The notes beneath the pieces were generated by a model that saw only the letters and a list, made by a program, of their open reading frames with translations, was not told the DNA's origin and searched no databases. DNA of 64,000 nt from Rhopalosiphum padi (Eukaryota; Arthropoda; Insecta; Hemiptera; Aphididae). Positions 32,400-46,600 of this stretch are shown piece after piece. The first letter of the stretch is position 1; the number at the start of each line of letters is the position of its first letter. The position numbers and the translations under genes were made by a program. Location of the stretch: contig NC_083600.1 in the NCBI RefSeq assembly GCF_020882245.1, forward strand, positions 47,153,019 to 47,217,018, written 5' to 3'.

Positions 32400-33240
32400 T
32401 TGCTAATCATTATTATTAATCAATAATCACTATTATCGAACATTTGAATAATTAATTGTTGAAATTGTTGAATGTATATTATTACGAGTAGAGTCTGGAT
32501 TTATATTCTGTTAAAACGTTTGAAATATGCAGCTAAAATTGATAAAATATTCCCAAAAATATTCTTAATATTCTCAAAATATTGATAATAACTAATAAGT
32601 AAAAAAAAAAAAAAAAAATGCTATATGATTATTGATTATGAATTATGATTATGAATTTTTAATTTATCATTATTTATATAACTATATCTTATGTTACATT
32701 ATGCAATATATTAACATAAAAGAATATATATTATTCAATGTTTAGGAATGTACAATAATATATTTTTCCAAATTTTTCAGAGTAAAGTTAGTACGGCAAA
32801 CCGTGATTAATGTCTTATATATGCTGAATATATTTTAATATAATCCAATATAACGGAAATATGCTAAAATATTTTATAATACTCGTATATACCATAAACT
32901 AAAATATTCTGAAATATTCTTTGAAGTCAAAATATGCACTAATATGCAAAAAAAACTTTTTTTGACAGATTCTACAGGTTATGAAATACAAACATTTCTT
33001 ACTCCCATCAAACAGCATAAACTTGTTAAAAATATGTTTTTGCATAAAAATCCGGACTCTAATTATGAGCATGTCAATACAAAGCCAATAGATCACTTTA
33101 AGATGTACTAATTATATTATATGTAATTTTATTTATAACTTTTTGACTGTAGATTACTATCTACTCATATAATATTAATATATAAACTAATATTTTTTTT
33201 TAAATAGCACTTTTTATTAATTATTTATATTTTGTTTAAT
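32400..33240. other. AT-rich intergenic DNA, no gene
   Basis: Phrases such as AATATTCTGAAATATTC and ATATGC recur, giving a low-complexity look. The minus ORF at 32899-33096 has no support. Nothing else is identified. Confidence 0.4.
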
Positions 33241-33244
33241 TTAT

Positions 33245-33540
33245 TGTTGACTGTTGTGGGTGTATATTATAAGCATTTTCATACCACACAAACGGTATTT
33301 TTAGTTGAATAAATCCTCGTCCAAATAGACCATATTCTAGTTCAATTCGCCCAAACGATCTACGCCCGTATAAAATGCACGCGTGTTAAGTTTGGTTGCC
33401 TATAATGCCAATAATGATAACGTAAGGATAAAAACCATTTTTGGTTTATAGATGATATCTTGGACATATCAGTTTTACATAACTGTCCTATCTAGAGTTG
33501 CATGTTTTCAATCGATTAACCAAATATGTAACATTCGTTA
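33245..33540. repeat. Dispersed repeat R3, copy 1
   Basis: This block matches 60285-60570, sharing GTGTATATTATAAGCATTTT, ACGGTATTTTTAGTTGAATA and GATGATATCTTGGACATAT. No ORF is present. A weaker related piece may lie near 39020-39100. Confidence 0.65.
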
Positions 33541-33799
33541 AAAATATTCTATTATGCGAATAATCGATTAAATAATCGCAAAGCCTTTAAACATAATAAA
33601 GAGGTAATTTAAATGAGCTAGTCGGTGTCTTACTTCTCAAATCAATTCATATATACACAGAGACTTCTATTTAAAAATATATATCAAAATAATAAGGTAA
33701 AATTGTTTTAATAACTAATTTGCAAATTAAATAAATTATAAATATATAAATATTGCATATAAATTAATTAAAAAAATTTCAGAAAATCATAACCAACAG

Positions 33800-34250
33800 G
33801 TCAGTATTAACAAATCTGTATTTTTTATAAATTTGAGTGTATCCGTGTATGGATTCGTGATCATGACGATATTGGACCGTCTATCTTGAAACACTTCAGA
33901 TCAACGAGTGGTTATATTTTGTTGGGTTAGGGGGAGGTAATTATTGGCAATTTTGTTGACGGATTTCTGTTGTATACTATTTTGAGCTCTCAGCGAGAAA
34001 CGCGTAAGTCAATCGATTTGATACCTATATTTTTTAACAGATGTGTAAACAATCACATGGTTATATTTAGCAAAAAAGTACTTCAAACTAGGTTATCCTA
34101 ATCATGTCGACTGCGTAATGACTCAAATTTATTTATACTCTTAATAACGTCATAGTTCAATGTATTAAAAAAATATATACATATTTTTCATTATATTAAT
34201 AAAAAATTATTACTGAAGAAATCTCATGTATAAAAGAAATACTAACAAAT
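33800..34250 (+). repeat. Dispersed repeat R1, copy 7
   Basis: A well preserved R1 copy with GGATTCGTGATCATG, GAGCTCTCAGCGAGAAA and AATAACGTCATAGTTC in the expected order. Confidence 0.6.
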
Positions 34251-34254
34251 CTGT

Positions 34255-35149
34255 ATTTATATAAATTTGAAAGTGCCAGGTTCAACCATAATTATTCTAC
34301 ACGTCGAACATTTTACAATGTGTTTAGATTAAAATAAATATAATACTGCGTTTGGGGATAAAGATTCCTTTAATATAGTTCAACGTGGTCTGAGAAACAT
34401 TGTTACGTTATTAGTTATCCAAAAAAGATTTTCTATTCTCTAAGGATAAGTTTTCCATGGTTGGGGGTTAGAGCTCAATTTTTAAGATTTTTTTTTAGTT
34501 TTTATCAATCATAAGACGAGTTTGGTTTATACACATATCGTTAATATTATTATATTTTAAATAATATTTTACAGTTTAGCAAATTACTGTTAAAAATTGT
34601 ATTGCTGAGTTCGCTTGTGTTGATGGTTAGCGTCGAACTAGTACCGTTTGTCAATATTTTAATATATTAAGTAATAGTTCGGACGTGTAAAAAGTGTTGA
34701 GTGATATTAGAGTGGTCCAATTTGAAGTTCAATAATGTTTTCATCTCACCCCCTAAAACAGTCTATATACATACAAAACATGGGATCAATCGGATAAAGT
34801 TAACCCGTGCTTATTTGAACTTTTAAAATTCTTAAACATTTTTGTTCCTATGTTGTAAATCGTAAGTCAAATTGAAATTTAGTATAAATACTAAATTAAA
34901 TTAAGTTACATTTGCATATGTAACACTTACATAGTTATAATTGTTTTAATGTCTTCAACTGTTGGTGAGATATATTAACCTTAGTTTTTAAAAAAACCGT
35001 CTTTTCGAAGAACAAAGTTTTGTTTCATCATAAATTCATAAACAATAGAAACATAAATATCGTGCAAACATGAGAAAAAACATGTGTCGAATTGAATATA
35101 TTCCAATAAAATATGTTTTTGAATATTTCGTTTCACTATAGGTATGTGA
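34255..35149. other. Intergenic DNA of uncertain origin
   Basis: No gene is seen. A block with TCTCACCCCCTAAAACAG and ACATGGGATCAATCGG near 34740-34800 looks transposon-derived but could not be assigned. Confidence 0.35.
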
Positions 35150-35660
35150 CGATATTCGTATCAGATTTTAGCTTATAATTCATTGTACTTAAAAAAAGAT
35201 GGAAATTTGGGCGTCGTTCATAATCGCACCCTCAAAAAGGTCGTAGTTCAAAACTGCAGAGTTTGATAATATATTAATAACAATGATATCGTAATAAAAA
35301 AAATCTATATCTGGCGATGAAGGTCCTTATTTAAATCCACATCTAAAAACCTCAAACAATCATTATATTTGTCCAACTCTTTTTGCCAAATAATCGAATT
35401 GCTTGTTGACAATTCTATCGAATATCACATTAAATATCGAGCTAAAGAAGACGACAAGCCTTACCGTGTTGTCTTAAAAACCTTCACCACTTAACCTAAA
35501 CAGACTACATCAGACATTAACTGAACTCGAGTAAGAAATGTCACAAACATAAAAAAGAGACTATCAAATGATGCACTAACAATCTTTTTCATAGATCTTA
35601 ATCCTGAAATTAATAATCCCGACATATTTAAAATTGAAACACTAGGTATGCTATTATTTT
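35150..35660 (+). pseudogene. Broken jockey-like LINE gag fragment (Pre-C2HC domain)
   Basis: In one plus-strand frame the sequence reads I-E-Y-H-I-K-Y-R-A-K-E-D-D-K-P-Y-R-V-V-L-K and then, after two in-frame stops, I-F-F-I-D-L-N-P-E-I-N-N-P-D-I-F-K. This is the pattern of the Pre-C2HC region found before the zinc knuckles of gag proteins in arthropod non-LTR elements. The zinc knuckles and the endonuclease/reverse transcriptase ORF are missing, so it is a dead fragment. Confidence 0.65.
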
Positions 35661-35689
35661 AAATTTGCAAACAAAATTATGTTATTTCC

Positions 35690-36275
35690 CCATTAAGTTA
35701 TTTAGCATTTATGCCTTTTTTACATGTCTACGCCTGGTTGAGTTATCTTCTTAGTTTTAAGTCCATCATATACATATCTACACTTAAATATACAGATTAA
35801 CAAACTAGTAATCATAAGATGCCTCATCAGTATCAGATAGTACAGCCATATGTTTTATTTGTATTATTATTAAGTTATTTATTTAATTGACAACAAAAAA
35901 ACCAAATTTTATTATGAAAAAAATAGATTTGTTGAAATAAGTAAAGTGAGTGTATATATAACTAAAAACTATCTAGAAAATTGATAGATAACAGTAAAAA
36001 ATTATTATCTATAAGATAATAATAAAGTGACATAAATGTAATCTATCCATAAAAAATAACAACATCATCAATAATAAGCTTTATGTTTAAAGTCTACATT
36101 ATGACCAAATAATGTAATTAAGCCATGAAAACAGCAATGTTAATTGTTTTGTTATGTTTCAAAAATATAATTTGCGGGAAATCATACTTTGACTGTACAT
36201 ATTATCAATTTTATTTTACTATATGCAATGAAATTTAAAAATATGAATAGCTAGTTTAAGGCTTATCCTAGACAA
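35690..36275 (-). pseudogene. Truncated third copy of the gene A/B 3' region
   Basis: The part at 35690-35940 matches the 3'-flanking block of genes A and B. It jumps directly to sequence equivalent to gene A 6270-6350 and then to 7020-7230. The terminal exon and the 51-nt exon, which lie between these blocks in A and B, are deleted. No exon is recognisable, so it is a non-coding remnant lying just downstream of gene B. Confidence 0.6.
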
Positions 36276-36377
36276 CCGAACAAAGCAAATACAACTGCGA
36301 ATAAGGTAAGGTGCATGAGCATCATATTATCTGTAATAATTTTTATAATTTACTTATCAACAATTTTATTAATACAG

Positions 36378-36479
36378 TGTATTTGATCATATTCTTGAAT
36401 CACGACCTCAAGAGAACTCCGACGATCAGGAAGAAGATGATAGCATTAATTACAATAATTTAATACTTACATCCAATAG
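36378..36479 (+). other. Orphan exon-like segment on the plus strand
   Basis: The acceptor TTATTAATACAG and donor AATAG|GTAAAC bound 102 nt. One frame is fully open, reading V-F-D-H-I-L-E-S-R-P-Q-E-N-S-D-D-Q-E-E-D and then polar residues. No partner exons were found on this strand. It may be an exon of a gene inserted with a mobile element, or chance. Confidence 0.25.
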
Positions 36480-37340
36480 GTAAACTTATATTCTCCAGCA
36501 CTTATAAGTGTAGGAATGAGTTCCACAGATTCCGGAATCTATTCAAGGGTTGTGTCCTTAGTATTTGCCTCACATAATATTTATAACACACACGTTCATT
36601 ATTTATTTTGCATCAATTTTTATACCTACTCCTTGCCATAATTTTATTTTATTTTTGCGTTATTTTAAACTATAACTATTGAATTAGGAAATCCATTTTT
36701 TTTTAAAAATATTGTATTGTTTTAATTGAATGTTTTTTTTAACTTGATACAAGTACAAAGTTTTATAGTACAAAAAAAAATGTATAATATTTTATTAATA
36801 ATTTACATATTATTTAAAAATTGCCAAAAAAATGTCTTGTTATTTTCCCTTAAAATTATTTAGTATCCCATGTCTTTTTTACTAGTCAGCGCCTGGTTTA
36901 GTTACCTGCAGCTTAGTTTTAAGTCCATATACATATATACACTTAAATACACAGATATACACCCATAATCATAAGATACCACATCAGTTTCCGACTGTAC
37001 TACCATATTTTTTATGTCCATAATTATCAAGTTATTTAAATGACGACAAAAAACCATATTTTATTTCATTTTATTTCGAAAAAAAAAAGAGATTTTGTTG
37101 AATAAAAAAGTATCTCTCGTTTCTGATTTCATGTTCCATTTATTTATACAAAATAGAAAATATATAACATAAATTAAATGTGCAATGTAATATTATTGTG
37201 TTTTGCGTGTATAATTTACATAAATATATTTTATTGTTAATTGTATTTTTTTTATAAAAGTTATTCATAATTAGGTAATTTATTTTAATTTAAAATTTAA
37301 TTTTTGCTCCATTGTAAACATGTAATGTTTAAAGTTTATA
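36480..37340 (-). other. Gene B 3'-flanking region
   Basis: The part at 36830-37340 is the second full copy of the 3'-flanking block described for gene A (4980-5560). The part at 36490-36830 is AT-rich with nothing recognised. Confidence 0.5.
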
Positions 37341-37400
37341 TACTGGATAATATGGATAAAGGTAATTTTAAAATTTTGAAATAGTAGTAAAATATACTAT

Positions 37401-37419
37401 TTTATTATAAAACTTTATT
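37401..37419 (-). terminator. Gene B poly(A) signals
   Basis: Two AATAAA hexamers occur on the minus strand at 37414-37419 and 37401-37406, about 50-65 nt after the TAG stop. They predict a very short 3' UTR. Confidence 0.5.
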
Positions 37420-37468
37420 TTTAAAGAAAGTTTCATTGTCACCCGAAATAGTACTAAGCTAACGAAAC

Positions 37469-37611
37469 CTAAGCATACAATTGCGGGTAAGCTACTATCA
37501 TCAAAATAGCCTTCTTAATACGCTCTGAATAATATTTTTTTTGAACATCAACATTCATTATACTGTTAAAAAAACAATATTTGTTCACCGTGCCAATTAT
37601 GGTCTGTAATT
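37469..37611 (-). CDS. Gene B terminal exon
   Basis: After the acceptor TTTTCTAG, 143 coding nt end with TAG. The exon aligns with gene A exon 21: G-T-V-N-K-Y-C against G-P-V-N-R-F-C, and K-K-Y-Y-S against K-T-F-Y-S. The protein extends six residues further than A, ending P-Q-L-Y-A. Confidence 0.9.
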
Positions 37612-40600
37612 CTAGAAAATTAATTTGGATTAGATTAGTAGAAAGTTTAAGTTAATTCATCACAATATATACTACATAATATATAATAGCCATATAGATA
37701 ATATTTTTGGATTTATAGTTAATAAAAGTAAACAATAATACATACCTTGTATAGTCATTAGTTTACTGTTAGATGCTTTGTAATGGTCTGCTATTTCTAT
37801 TAAAAATAAACTAAATTATGATAATTATCTAATCTTTAAAATAATAATAATATAATATATAATATATATGTGTTTATATATATGTAACAGCAACAAATTA
37901 ATATATAGATAAAAATAAGGTGATGATATAATTGGAGTTTATACATATAAAAATAACAACGTCTTACACTTTTTACAATTAATTATGCCAATACTACTAT
38001 TCAAAACTGTATAGTTGATTGCATTTTTAGATTTTTTTAATATAATTTATAATATTATTGTCCATTATTACACGGTTACACACCTAATCCATTATACGTA
38101 CATAGAAAAACTCATACATTTTATTTCATATTCATAATTATAGCATATCATAGAGAAAAATTTAACCTTCTACATTAATCATACCTATGTATGTAATTGC
38201 AGTCAATTACAATATGCCAATTACTAATGATGATCTTACTATTAATCCTAAATACTTAGAAGACATAAAAAACTTGAATTTTTCATAAAATAATTTTACT
38301 AACGATTTGTATATATAGCATAGTTTTAAATATTTTAACTCTTATTGAGATTAGCAGTTTACAATTTATTCCTATAAATATCAATAAAAATTATTCTCAT
38401 AGTCAAAAGAGCTTAAATTTATTATTTAATTCAATATCCCACAAAAGTTGTTCTGTAGGTATATCATAATTTTGTATTGTTATAATTCAAAAACATTATG
38501 TGTAGAACATCATATACTTTTACGAATAATTTTCAAACATAGTTATTCGAATCATTTTCAGTGATTTTATCTTATTTAACATAAAGTTGGCATTTTGGTA
38601 ATTAAACATTTACGTAATAAAAATCAATAGTTATCATTGTATTTTAAGTTCACGATTGTAAATATTATTTTATTTGAAATAAATAGAAAAATACTATAAA
38701 TGAAACAAATACCCATAGCACTACCCAAAAAAGAACCTAGAGAGTAAAGAATTCGAATATTATATCTGTATTACCTAACCTAAGCATTATGTTTGAAAAT
38801 TATTCAATTACAACTTTATTTGAATAATCATAATTGAAAATTATTCTGCTGTTTTTGAATTATTCGACTAATTATCTAGGTAATATTTTACCCAACTCCG
38901 ATTGACTAATAAGTGTATAATATCATATTTATTATACACTTATACATAATACAACAAATGAAATGGTTACGATAAAAATGCAACCAACCAAAACTATTAT
39001 TACATTTATTCAATAATTTATAAATTCGCCTAACGATCGGTTAATTTCTCGCCCAAATGATATATGCTCTACTTAGGTAAATGTTGGGTTATTCGCCCCA
39101 GATCACAATAGAATTTTGTATGTCATGATTTATCATTGATTTTATATTCAACACTATATACCATTATTGTGACTCCCTAGACATAGAATATAATATATAT
39201 TATACATCGTTAATCAATTAAAATTTTTACATTAGTGTTTGTAAGATGATTTATTTATACAAATCAAAATATTCCGCTATTTAAGAGTTTTTAATTTATA
39301 TTTTATATTAGGTAGTTTTAAATAAATAAAAACTATTCAAATGCATATTACCTATTTATTAGATTTTTTAAAGTGGAAAACACACTTCAATGGTTAAAAA
39401 TATATTCTATAATATATTATAATTAATAAGTTAAAAACATACGTACCCTTTATAACGGCCTCTAAAAATAACATTAATTAACTGTTATTTTAATGTAATA
39501 TAATGTGTACCTATATGATTCTAACGTAAATCAAGTAGGTATAAAATATGAACAAAATATACACACACACTTTTAAAATTTTCTGTTATAATACTACTTA
39601 TTGAGAGTCAACGTGTTTTGTTAATGGGAGTATGTCTATTGTCTACCAGGTTAATGATAATAATAGTCCTACGTAATTATGTTTGTCAATAACTTATTGA
39701 AGGGCTTTATACCCGTGGTTATCAGTGAGTATTTGTAAATTAAAAAAAATGTTGGTAATCATTATAAAAGTAACAAGAAACAAATTTGCACTTACTCGAA
39801 AATTCTAGAAATAAAATAATAAATGTGTTTATTAATATATTATTGTATGTTATACTTTATGATACTACTGTCTCACACACAATATTATAAGTATAGCGAA
39901 TACTTAACATTGTTTTTATACAAATATATCAATATTTTGATATAAATAAAAAAAATTAACCAATAGGAATGAACGTGTGTGAGAATATGATAATTATTAA
40001 CTATTAAATTCTGAATAAAAGTATTTATTTATTCAAATATTCAATAACTGGCACTAAAAGTATACTATTAAATATTTTATGTTATACTCGTATATTGAAA
40101 CTTAAAATTAATAATAATCATTAGCACCAAAATCAAGGAACTTAAAAATTGAAATAAATTAGAAATTGATGTGTCAAAGAAGTTTTGAAAATAACAAAGA
40201 ACAAAGAAACTACCATTTTAACAACATTCATTGCTGTAAAGATTTAACGACGTTTCGATTAAAAATAGTATCACTTATATTGACTGATAGATTTTATATA
40301 ATCACATGTATAAGTTTAAGATCAAAGTTCGAATCTTAATTTTAATTGTTTATTAAAAATAAAACTAAATACGTACTTCTTACTTCTGTAATAATATATA
40401 AAAAGTAATAAATAATTGTTAAAAAATATTCGTAACTGCCCTATTATAAGGCAAATTATTATTGTGATTAATGATAATGTATAAAAATCGGAGTCATCAG
40501 TATTGATACAATTTATGAATTAACTGAATTTCAAATGTTCGGTAATTCCGTAAAAAAGCTATAGCATCAACTTTAAACTAGAAATAACTTAAAAGTATCT

Positions 40601-43600
40601 TCTTTAAAATAATTTAATACACAAATATCAATTAATAATCAAAAAGTTCTGCAGTAGAAACATTTGGTTGTTAAATTATTTTTTCAATCAGTTAGAACAT
40701 TTATATCCAGCATTAAATGTGTGCTTTAAGAGAAACGTGCAAATTTGTATTGCAAAAATTAATAATATTAAACCGTCAAATAAATATTAAAATATTATTC
40801 AATGAATATAAGGAAATATTTTATGGACATCTGATTTATCTAACCATGATATATAGAACCTATTGGTCTTAATATTATAGTTTAAATTAAAACCAAACAG
40901 TTCTATTTAGTTCAGAATTAAAAAATAACTGTATTTATTAATCATAATTTGGTGAACTAATTAAATATTGATTTAAAAATAAAATGATTACTCTCAGCTT
41001 GATTTCCTAATAAAAAGATATTAAAATTAATAGTAATAAATTTATATTAAACATAACAAAATAAATTAAGCACTATTAACTACTTTTATCGGTTTGAGTG
41101 TTGAACGATAAAAGAGTAAAACTGATGATTCGGTGTACTATATTATAATTTTCAGAATATTGAGAAAGAAGCATTTTTACTATTCTAATCAATGAAATAA
41201 ATACACGGATTTTTAAAAATTTTCATATCAAATAAAAAATTTTTGGCTGTATGTCACGCAAAATAACATAAATATATAAAAAAAAAAAATAAAAAAAACA
41301 CGTACCTGGGATATCTGAAAGCAATAATTTTTTAATTAATTTTTAATATGTACAAAATATATACTTTTTACTGAATGAATATTTTATTGAAAAACAATCA
41401 TAATTTAGAATGTATTTAAATTATCGAAAAAATTGTTGTTTACATAACTTTCTGTTGAAATAAAATCTAAAAATTATATTATTTGAATAACGGCATACAT
41501 TTTTTAATCTTATATTCTAAAGCTGAATATTTTTCGGTGTATTTTAATGCATCAATATTGATAATCTGACTAGTATTTGGTGAGTAGAATTAAGTGGTAC
41601 AGGATATCCCGTAAAATGTAGGTCCACTACTCTGCAAACTTATAATTTTTAAATTTAATTAATAAGAAAAACTAAAGTACATATGGTATAATTTAAAATT
41701 TACTAGTCCGAATTTAGATATTAAATTATCGAAATACACCAAAATATATTTTAGTCAGAATATAAAATTCAAAAAAGTAAAAATTATAAAAATTATTTTA
41801 AAATACAATTTATTAAAAATCATGTTGTTTAATTCACTGGAAGTTATATAAAAAAATATTTTTTTAAATTAAATTAGAAAATACTAATAATATTTACGTA
41901 CAAGAAAAAAAAACTAAAAAAAAGTAATTAATAATAATCATTGACATTATAATATACCATAATATTAAGAATTATGAATTATGGTAATTTTAAAATATTT
42001 AGTACGTATATTCATTTTTAAAATTTAGAGACATATTGCATTTGATTAAACTATAAGTTTAAATTATTCTTTATAAATTATAGATACATTTACAAGTTTA
42101 ATATACTGGGATAAATCATTTGCTTTTACAAATATATTATCACATATAATAAGTGACAAATAATAATTTCACCCAAAATACCATAAATATTTACAAAAAA
42201 TAAGACAAATAATACGTACCTTGGGCAGCTGCAAGCAATACATTTTAAGTTAATTTTCAATATATATACAAAACTACAAAATATATACTTTATACTAGAT
42301 GATTATTTTATTGAATAACAATTATTATTTAAAATGTATTTATGTTTTCTAAAATAATATTTTTTTCATAATTTTCTGTTGAAACGACATATTATCAAAA
42401 CTAATAAAATAATATGTTGTTTCATTCACTGAGAGTTATGTAAAAAAAATATTATTTAAAATGAAATTATACAGACAAACATTAAAAATTAAATAAGAAA
42501 ATACTAATAATATCTACGTACTAGCCAAATCATCTAAAAAAAAGTAATTACAATTTTGTGAAAACAAGTTATAAATAATAATTATTAAGATCTATTAAGA
42601 ATCATAAATTATCGTAATTTAAAAATGTACGGAATGTGTTCATTTTTAAATTTAGCAACATATTGATTTAGAATAAACGGAAGGTTTTAAAACATATTTA
42701 TAAATTATAGATACATAAACGAGTTTAACATACTGGGATAAATCAGTTGCTTTTACAAATATATTATCACATATAATAAGTGATAATTTTATCGGTTTCA
42801 GTGTTGAACGATAAGAGAGTAAAACCGATTATTTGGTGTACTATATTATAGTTAACAGAATATTGAGAAAGAAACATTTCTAATATTGTAATAAATGAAA
42901 TAAAAACAAAGATTTTTGAATATTCTCATATCAATTAAAAAATTGTATGTTATATTATATATCACGCAAAATACCATAAATATATACAAAAAATAAGACA
43001 AATAACACGTACCTTGAGAAGCTGCAAGCAATAAATTTTAAGTTAATTTTTAATATATACAAAATATAAACTTTATGAACAAAATATATATTTTATACTG
43101 AATGATTATTTTGTTGAAAAATAATCATTATTTAAAATGTATTATAGTCTTTTAAAATATTTTTTTGTTACATAATTTTGTGTTGAAATAACATATCTAA
43201 AAATTACATTATTTGAATTATGGCATACATTTTTAAATCTTATATACTGGAGCGTAATATTTTTAAGAGTATTTCAATGCATCAAAATTGATAATCTGAA
43301 TTTGTGAATAGAATAAAGTGGTACAAAATACCCCGTAAAATGTTGGTCCACTACTCTGCAAACTTTAACTTAAAATACATATTATTACCACACCTCAAAA
43401 CTTAATGCATTTACTTATTTGTTTGAAGAATAGGATTCAATATATTATTATATCTAAATTTTGATCAAAATTTTTTATCGTTTATTATCTTTACATCATA
43501 TGTATGATTGTAAAGGTTTACTCATTTTAATTGCATATTTTATAATTTTTAAATTTAATTAATAAGAAAAATGAAATTACATATGGTAAAATTAAAAATG

Positions 43601-46600
43601 TATAATATGTATGAGTTTCAATTATAATTTATCAAAACACACCAAAAAAAAATTTTAGTCAGAATATAAAATTAAAAATATAGGCAGCAATTCAAAAAAG
43701 TAAAAATTATAAAAATAACTTCTAATAAAAATTATTTGAAAATAAAATTTATTAAAAATCATGTTGTTTAATTCACTGGAAAATATATAAAAAAATATTT
43801 TTTTAAATTTAATTAGAAAATACTAATAATATTTACGTACTAGACAAATAAGCTAAAAAAAAGTAATTACAATTTTGTGAAAATAAGTTATTAATAATAA
43901 CTATTGAGATTTATTAAGAATCATGAATTATCATAAGTTCAAAATATACAGTAAGTGCTCATTTTTAAAATTTAGCAACATAACGGTTTAGATTAAACTA
44001 AAAATGTTTATTGATAGTTATAAATTATAGATACATATACGAGTGGGATAAATCAGTTGCTTTTACAAATATTATAATTATCACATATATGTGTGCTAAT
44101 TTTATCGGTTTCAGTGATGAACGATAAAAGAAAAAAACCGACGATTCGGTGTACTAAATTATAGTTTTCAGAATATTGAGAAGAAGCATTATTAATATTG
44201 CAATAAATAAAATAAAAATCCCTAATTGTTGAAAATTCTTGTATCAAATAAAAAATTGTATGTCATATATATCACTTAAAATACCAAAAATATATACAAA
44301 AAATAAAAAAATAACACTTACCTTGGGCACCTGCAGGCAATACATTTTAAGTTAATTTTAAAAATTTACAAAATATAAATTTTATGCTGGATGATTACTT
44401 TATTTAATAACAATTATTATATCATTATTTATTTTTATTATTACAATTATTTGGACTATATGTAACAAAAAATACCATAAATATATACAAAAAAAAAATT
44501 AATAGTACGTACCTTGGGCAGCTGCAGGATGAAAATTTTTAGTTAATTTTAAATATGTACAAAATATATACTTTATACTGGATGATTATTTTATTGAAAA
44601 ATAATTATTATTTAAAATAAATTTAAGTTTTCGAAAATAATTTTTTTTTACATAATTTTCTGTTGAAACGATATATTATCAAAAACTAATAAAAAAATAT
44701 ATTGTTTAAGTCTCTGAATATTATGTAAAAAAAATATTGTATAAAATGAAACAATACATACAAATATAACAAATTAAATTAGAAAATACTAATAATATCT
44801 ACGTACTATACAAAAAAACTAAAACAACGTAATTACAATTTTGTGAAAATATGTTATAATTTATAAATAATAATAAATTATTGAGATTTATTAAGAATTA
44901 CGAATTATCGTAATTTCAAAATATATAATACGTGTTCATTTTTAACATTTAGCAATTTGCAACATGCACAATATTGGTTTAGATTAAAATGAAAGTTTTA
45001 ATATATATTTATAAATTATAGATACATAAATATTTTTAATATACTGGGATAAATCAATTGTTTTTACAAATATATTATCATCACATATAATAATAACTAA
45101 TTCTATAGTTTTCAGTGATGAACGATGAAATTGTAAAACTAATGATTTGGTGTACAATATTAAAGTTTTCAGAATATTGAGAAAGAAGCATTTGTAATAT
45201 TGCAATAAATGAAATATAACCACTGATTTTTGAAAATTCTCATATCAAATAAAAAATTGTAGGCTATATATCTTGCTATATTGCTTTTATATATATTATT
45301 ACATATAATAAGTGATAATTTTATCAGTTTCAGTGCTGAACGATAAAAGAGTAAAACCGATTACTTGGTGTACTATAATTATAGGTTTCAGAATATTGGG
45401 AAAGTTGTATTTTTAGTATTGCAATAAATGAAATAAAAACACAGATTTTGAAAATTCTCTTAATAAATAAAAATGTCACCCAAAACAAACAAAATACTAA
45501 AAATAATATAAACAAAAAATAAAAAATAACATGTACCTTGGTCACCTGCAGGAAATAATTTTTTTGTTAATTTTATATAAGAATAAAATGAAAATGTTAT
45601 ACTGGATTATTTAATAACAATTATTATTTAAAATGCATTGAAGTTTTCAAAAATAATTTTTTTTACATAATTTTCTGTTGAAACGACATATTATCAAAAC
45701 TAATAAAACAATATGTTGTTTCATTCACTGAAAGTTATATAATTAAATATAAATTATACATACAAATATTACAAATTAAATAAATTAGAAAATACTAATC
45801 ATATCTACGTACTAGTCAAATCAACTAAAAAAACGTAATTTAAATTTTGTGACAATATGTTATAAATAATAACTATTTATTGAGATATTTTAAGAGTCCT
45901 GAATTATCATAATTTCAAAATAAATAGTACGTGTTCATTTTTAAAATTTAGCGAAATATTGGTTTAGATTAAACTGAAAATTTTAATTTATATTTATAAA
46001 TTATAGAGACATTTACAAGTTTAATATACTGGGATAAATCAGTTGCTTAAACAAATATATTATTACATATAATAAGTGTTAATCTTATCGGTTTCAGTGC
46101 TGAACGATAAAAGAGTAAAACTGATTACTTGGTGTACTATATTAGAGGTTACAGAATATTGAGAAATAATCATTTTTATTATTTCATTAAATGAAATAAG
46201 AACACAGATTTTGAAAATTCTTTTAACAAATAAAAATGTCACCCAAAATACTATAAATATATACAAAAAATAAAAAAATAACACGTACTTGGGTTAACTG
46301 CAGGCAATATTATTTTTTAGTTAATTTTATATAAGAATAAAATGAAAATGTTATACTGGATTATTTAATAACAATTATTATTTAAAATGCTTTGAAGTTT
46401 TCAAAAATAATTTTTTTACATAATTTTCTGTTAAAACAACATATCATCTTAAACTGATTAAAAAATATGTTGTTTTTTTCACTGGAAATTATGTAAAAAA
46501 ATATTGTTTAAATTTAAATTATACATACAAACTTTAATAAAATTAGAAAGTAGTTATAAGATTTACGTACGATATGATTGACCTAAAAAAAAGTAATATC

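Noticed and set aside
45330..46284. Minus-strand ORFs of 63-79 codons with hydrophobic, F/I/V-rich translations scattered through 44-56 kb
   Set aside because: They are readings of the repeated AT-rich introns between micro-exons. They recur only because the introns are duplicated, and their frames break between copies.
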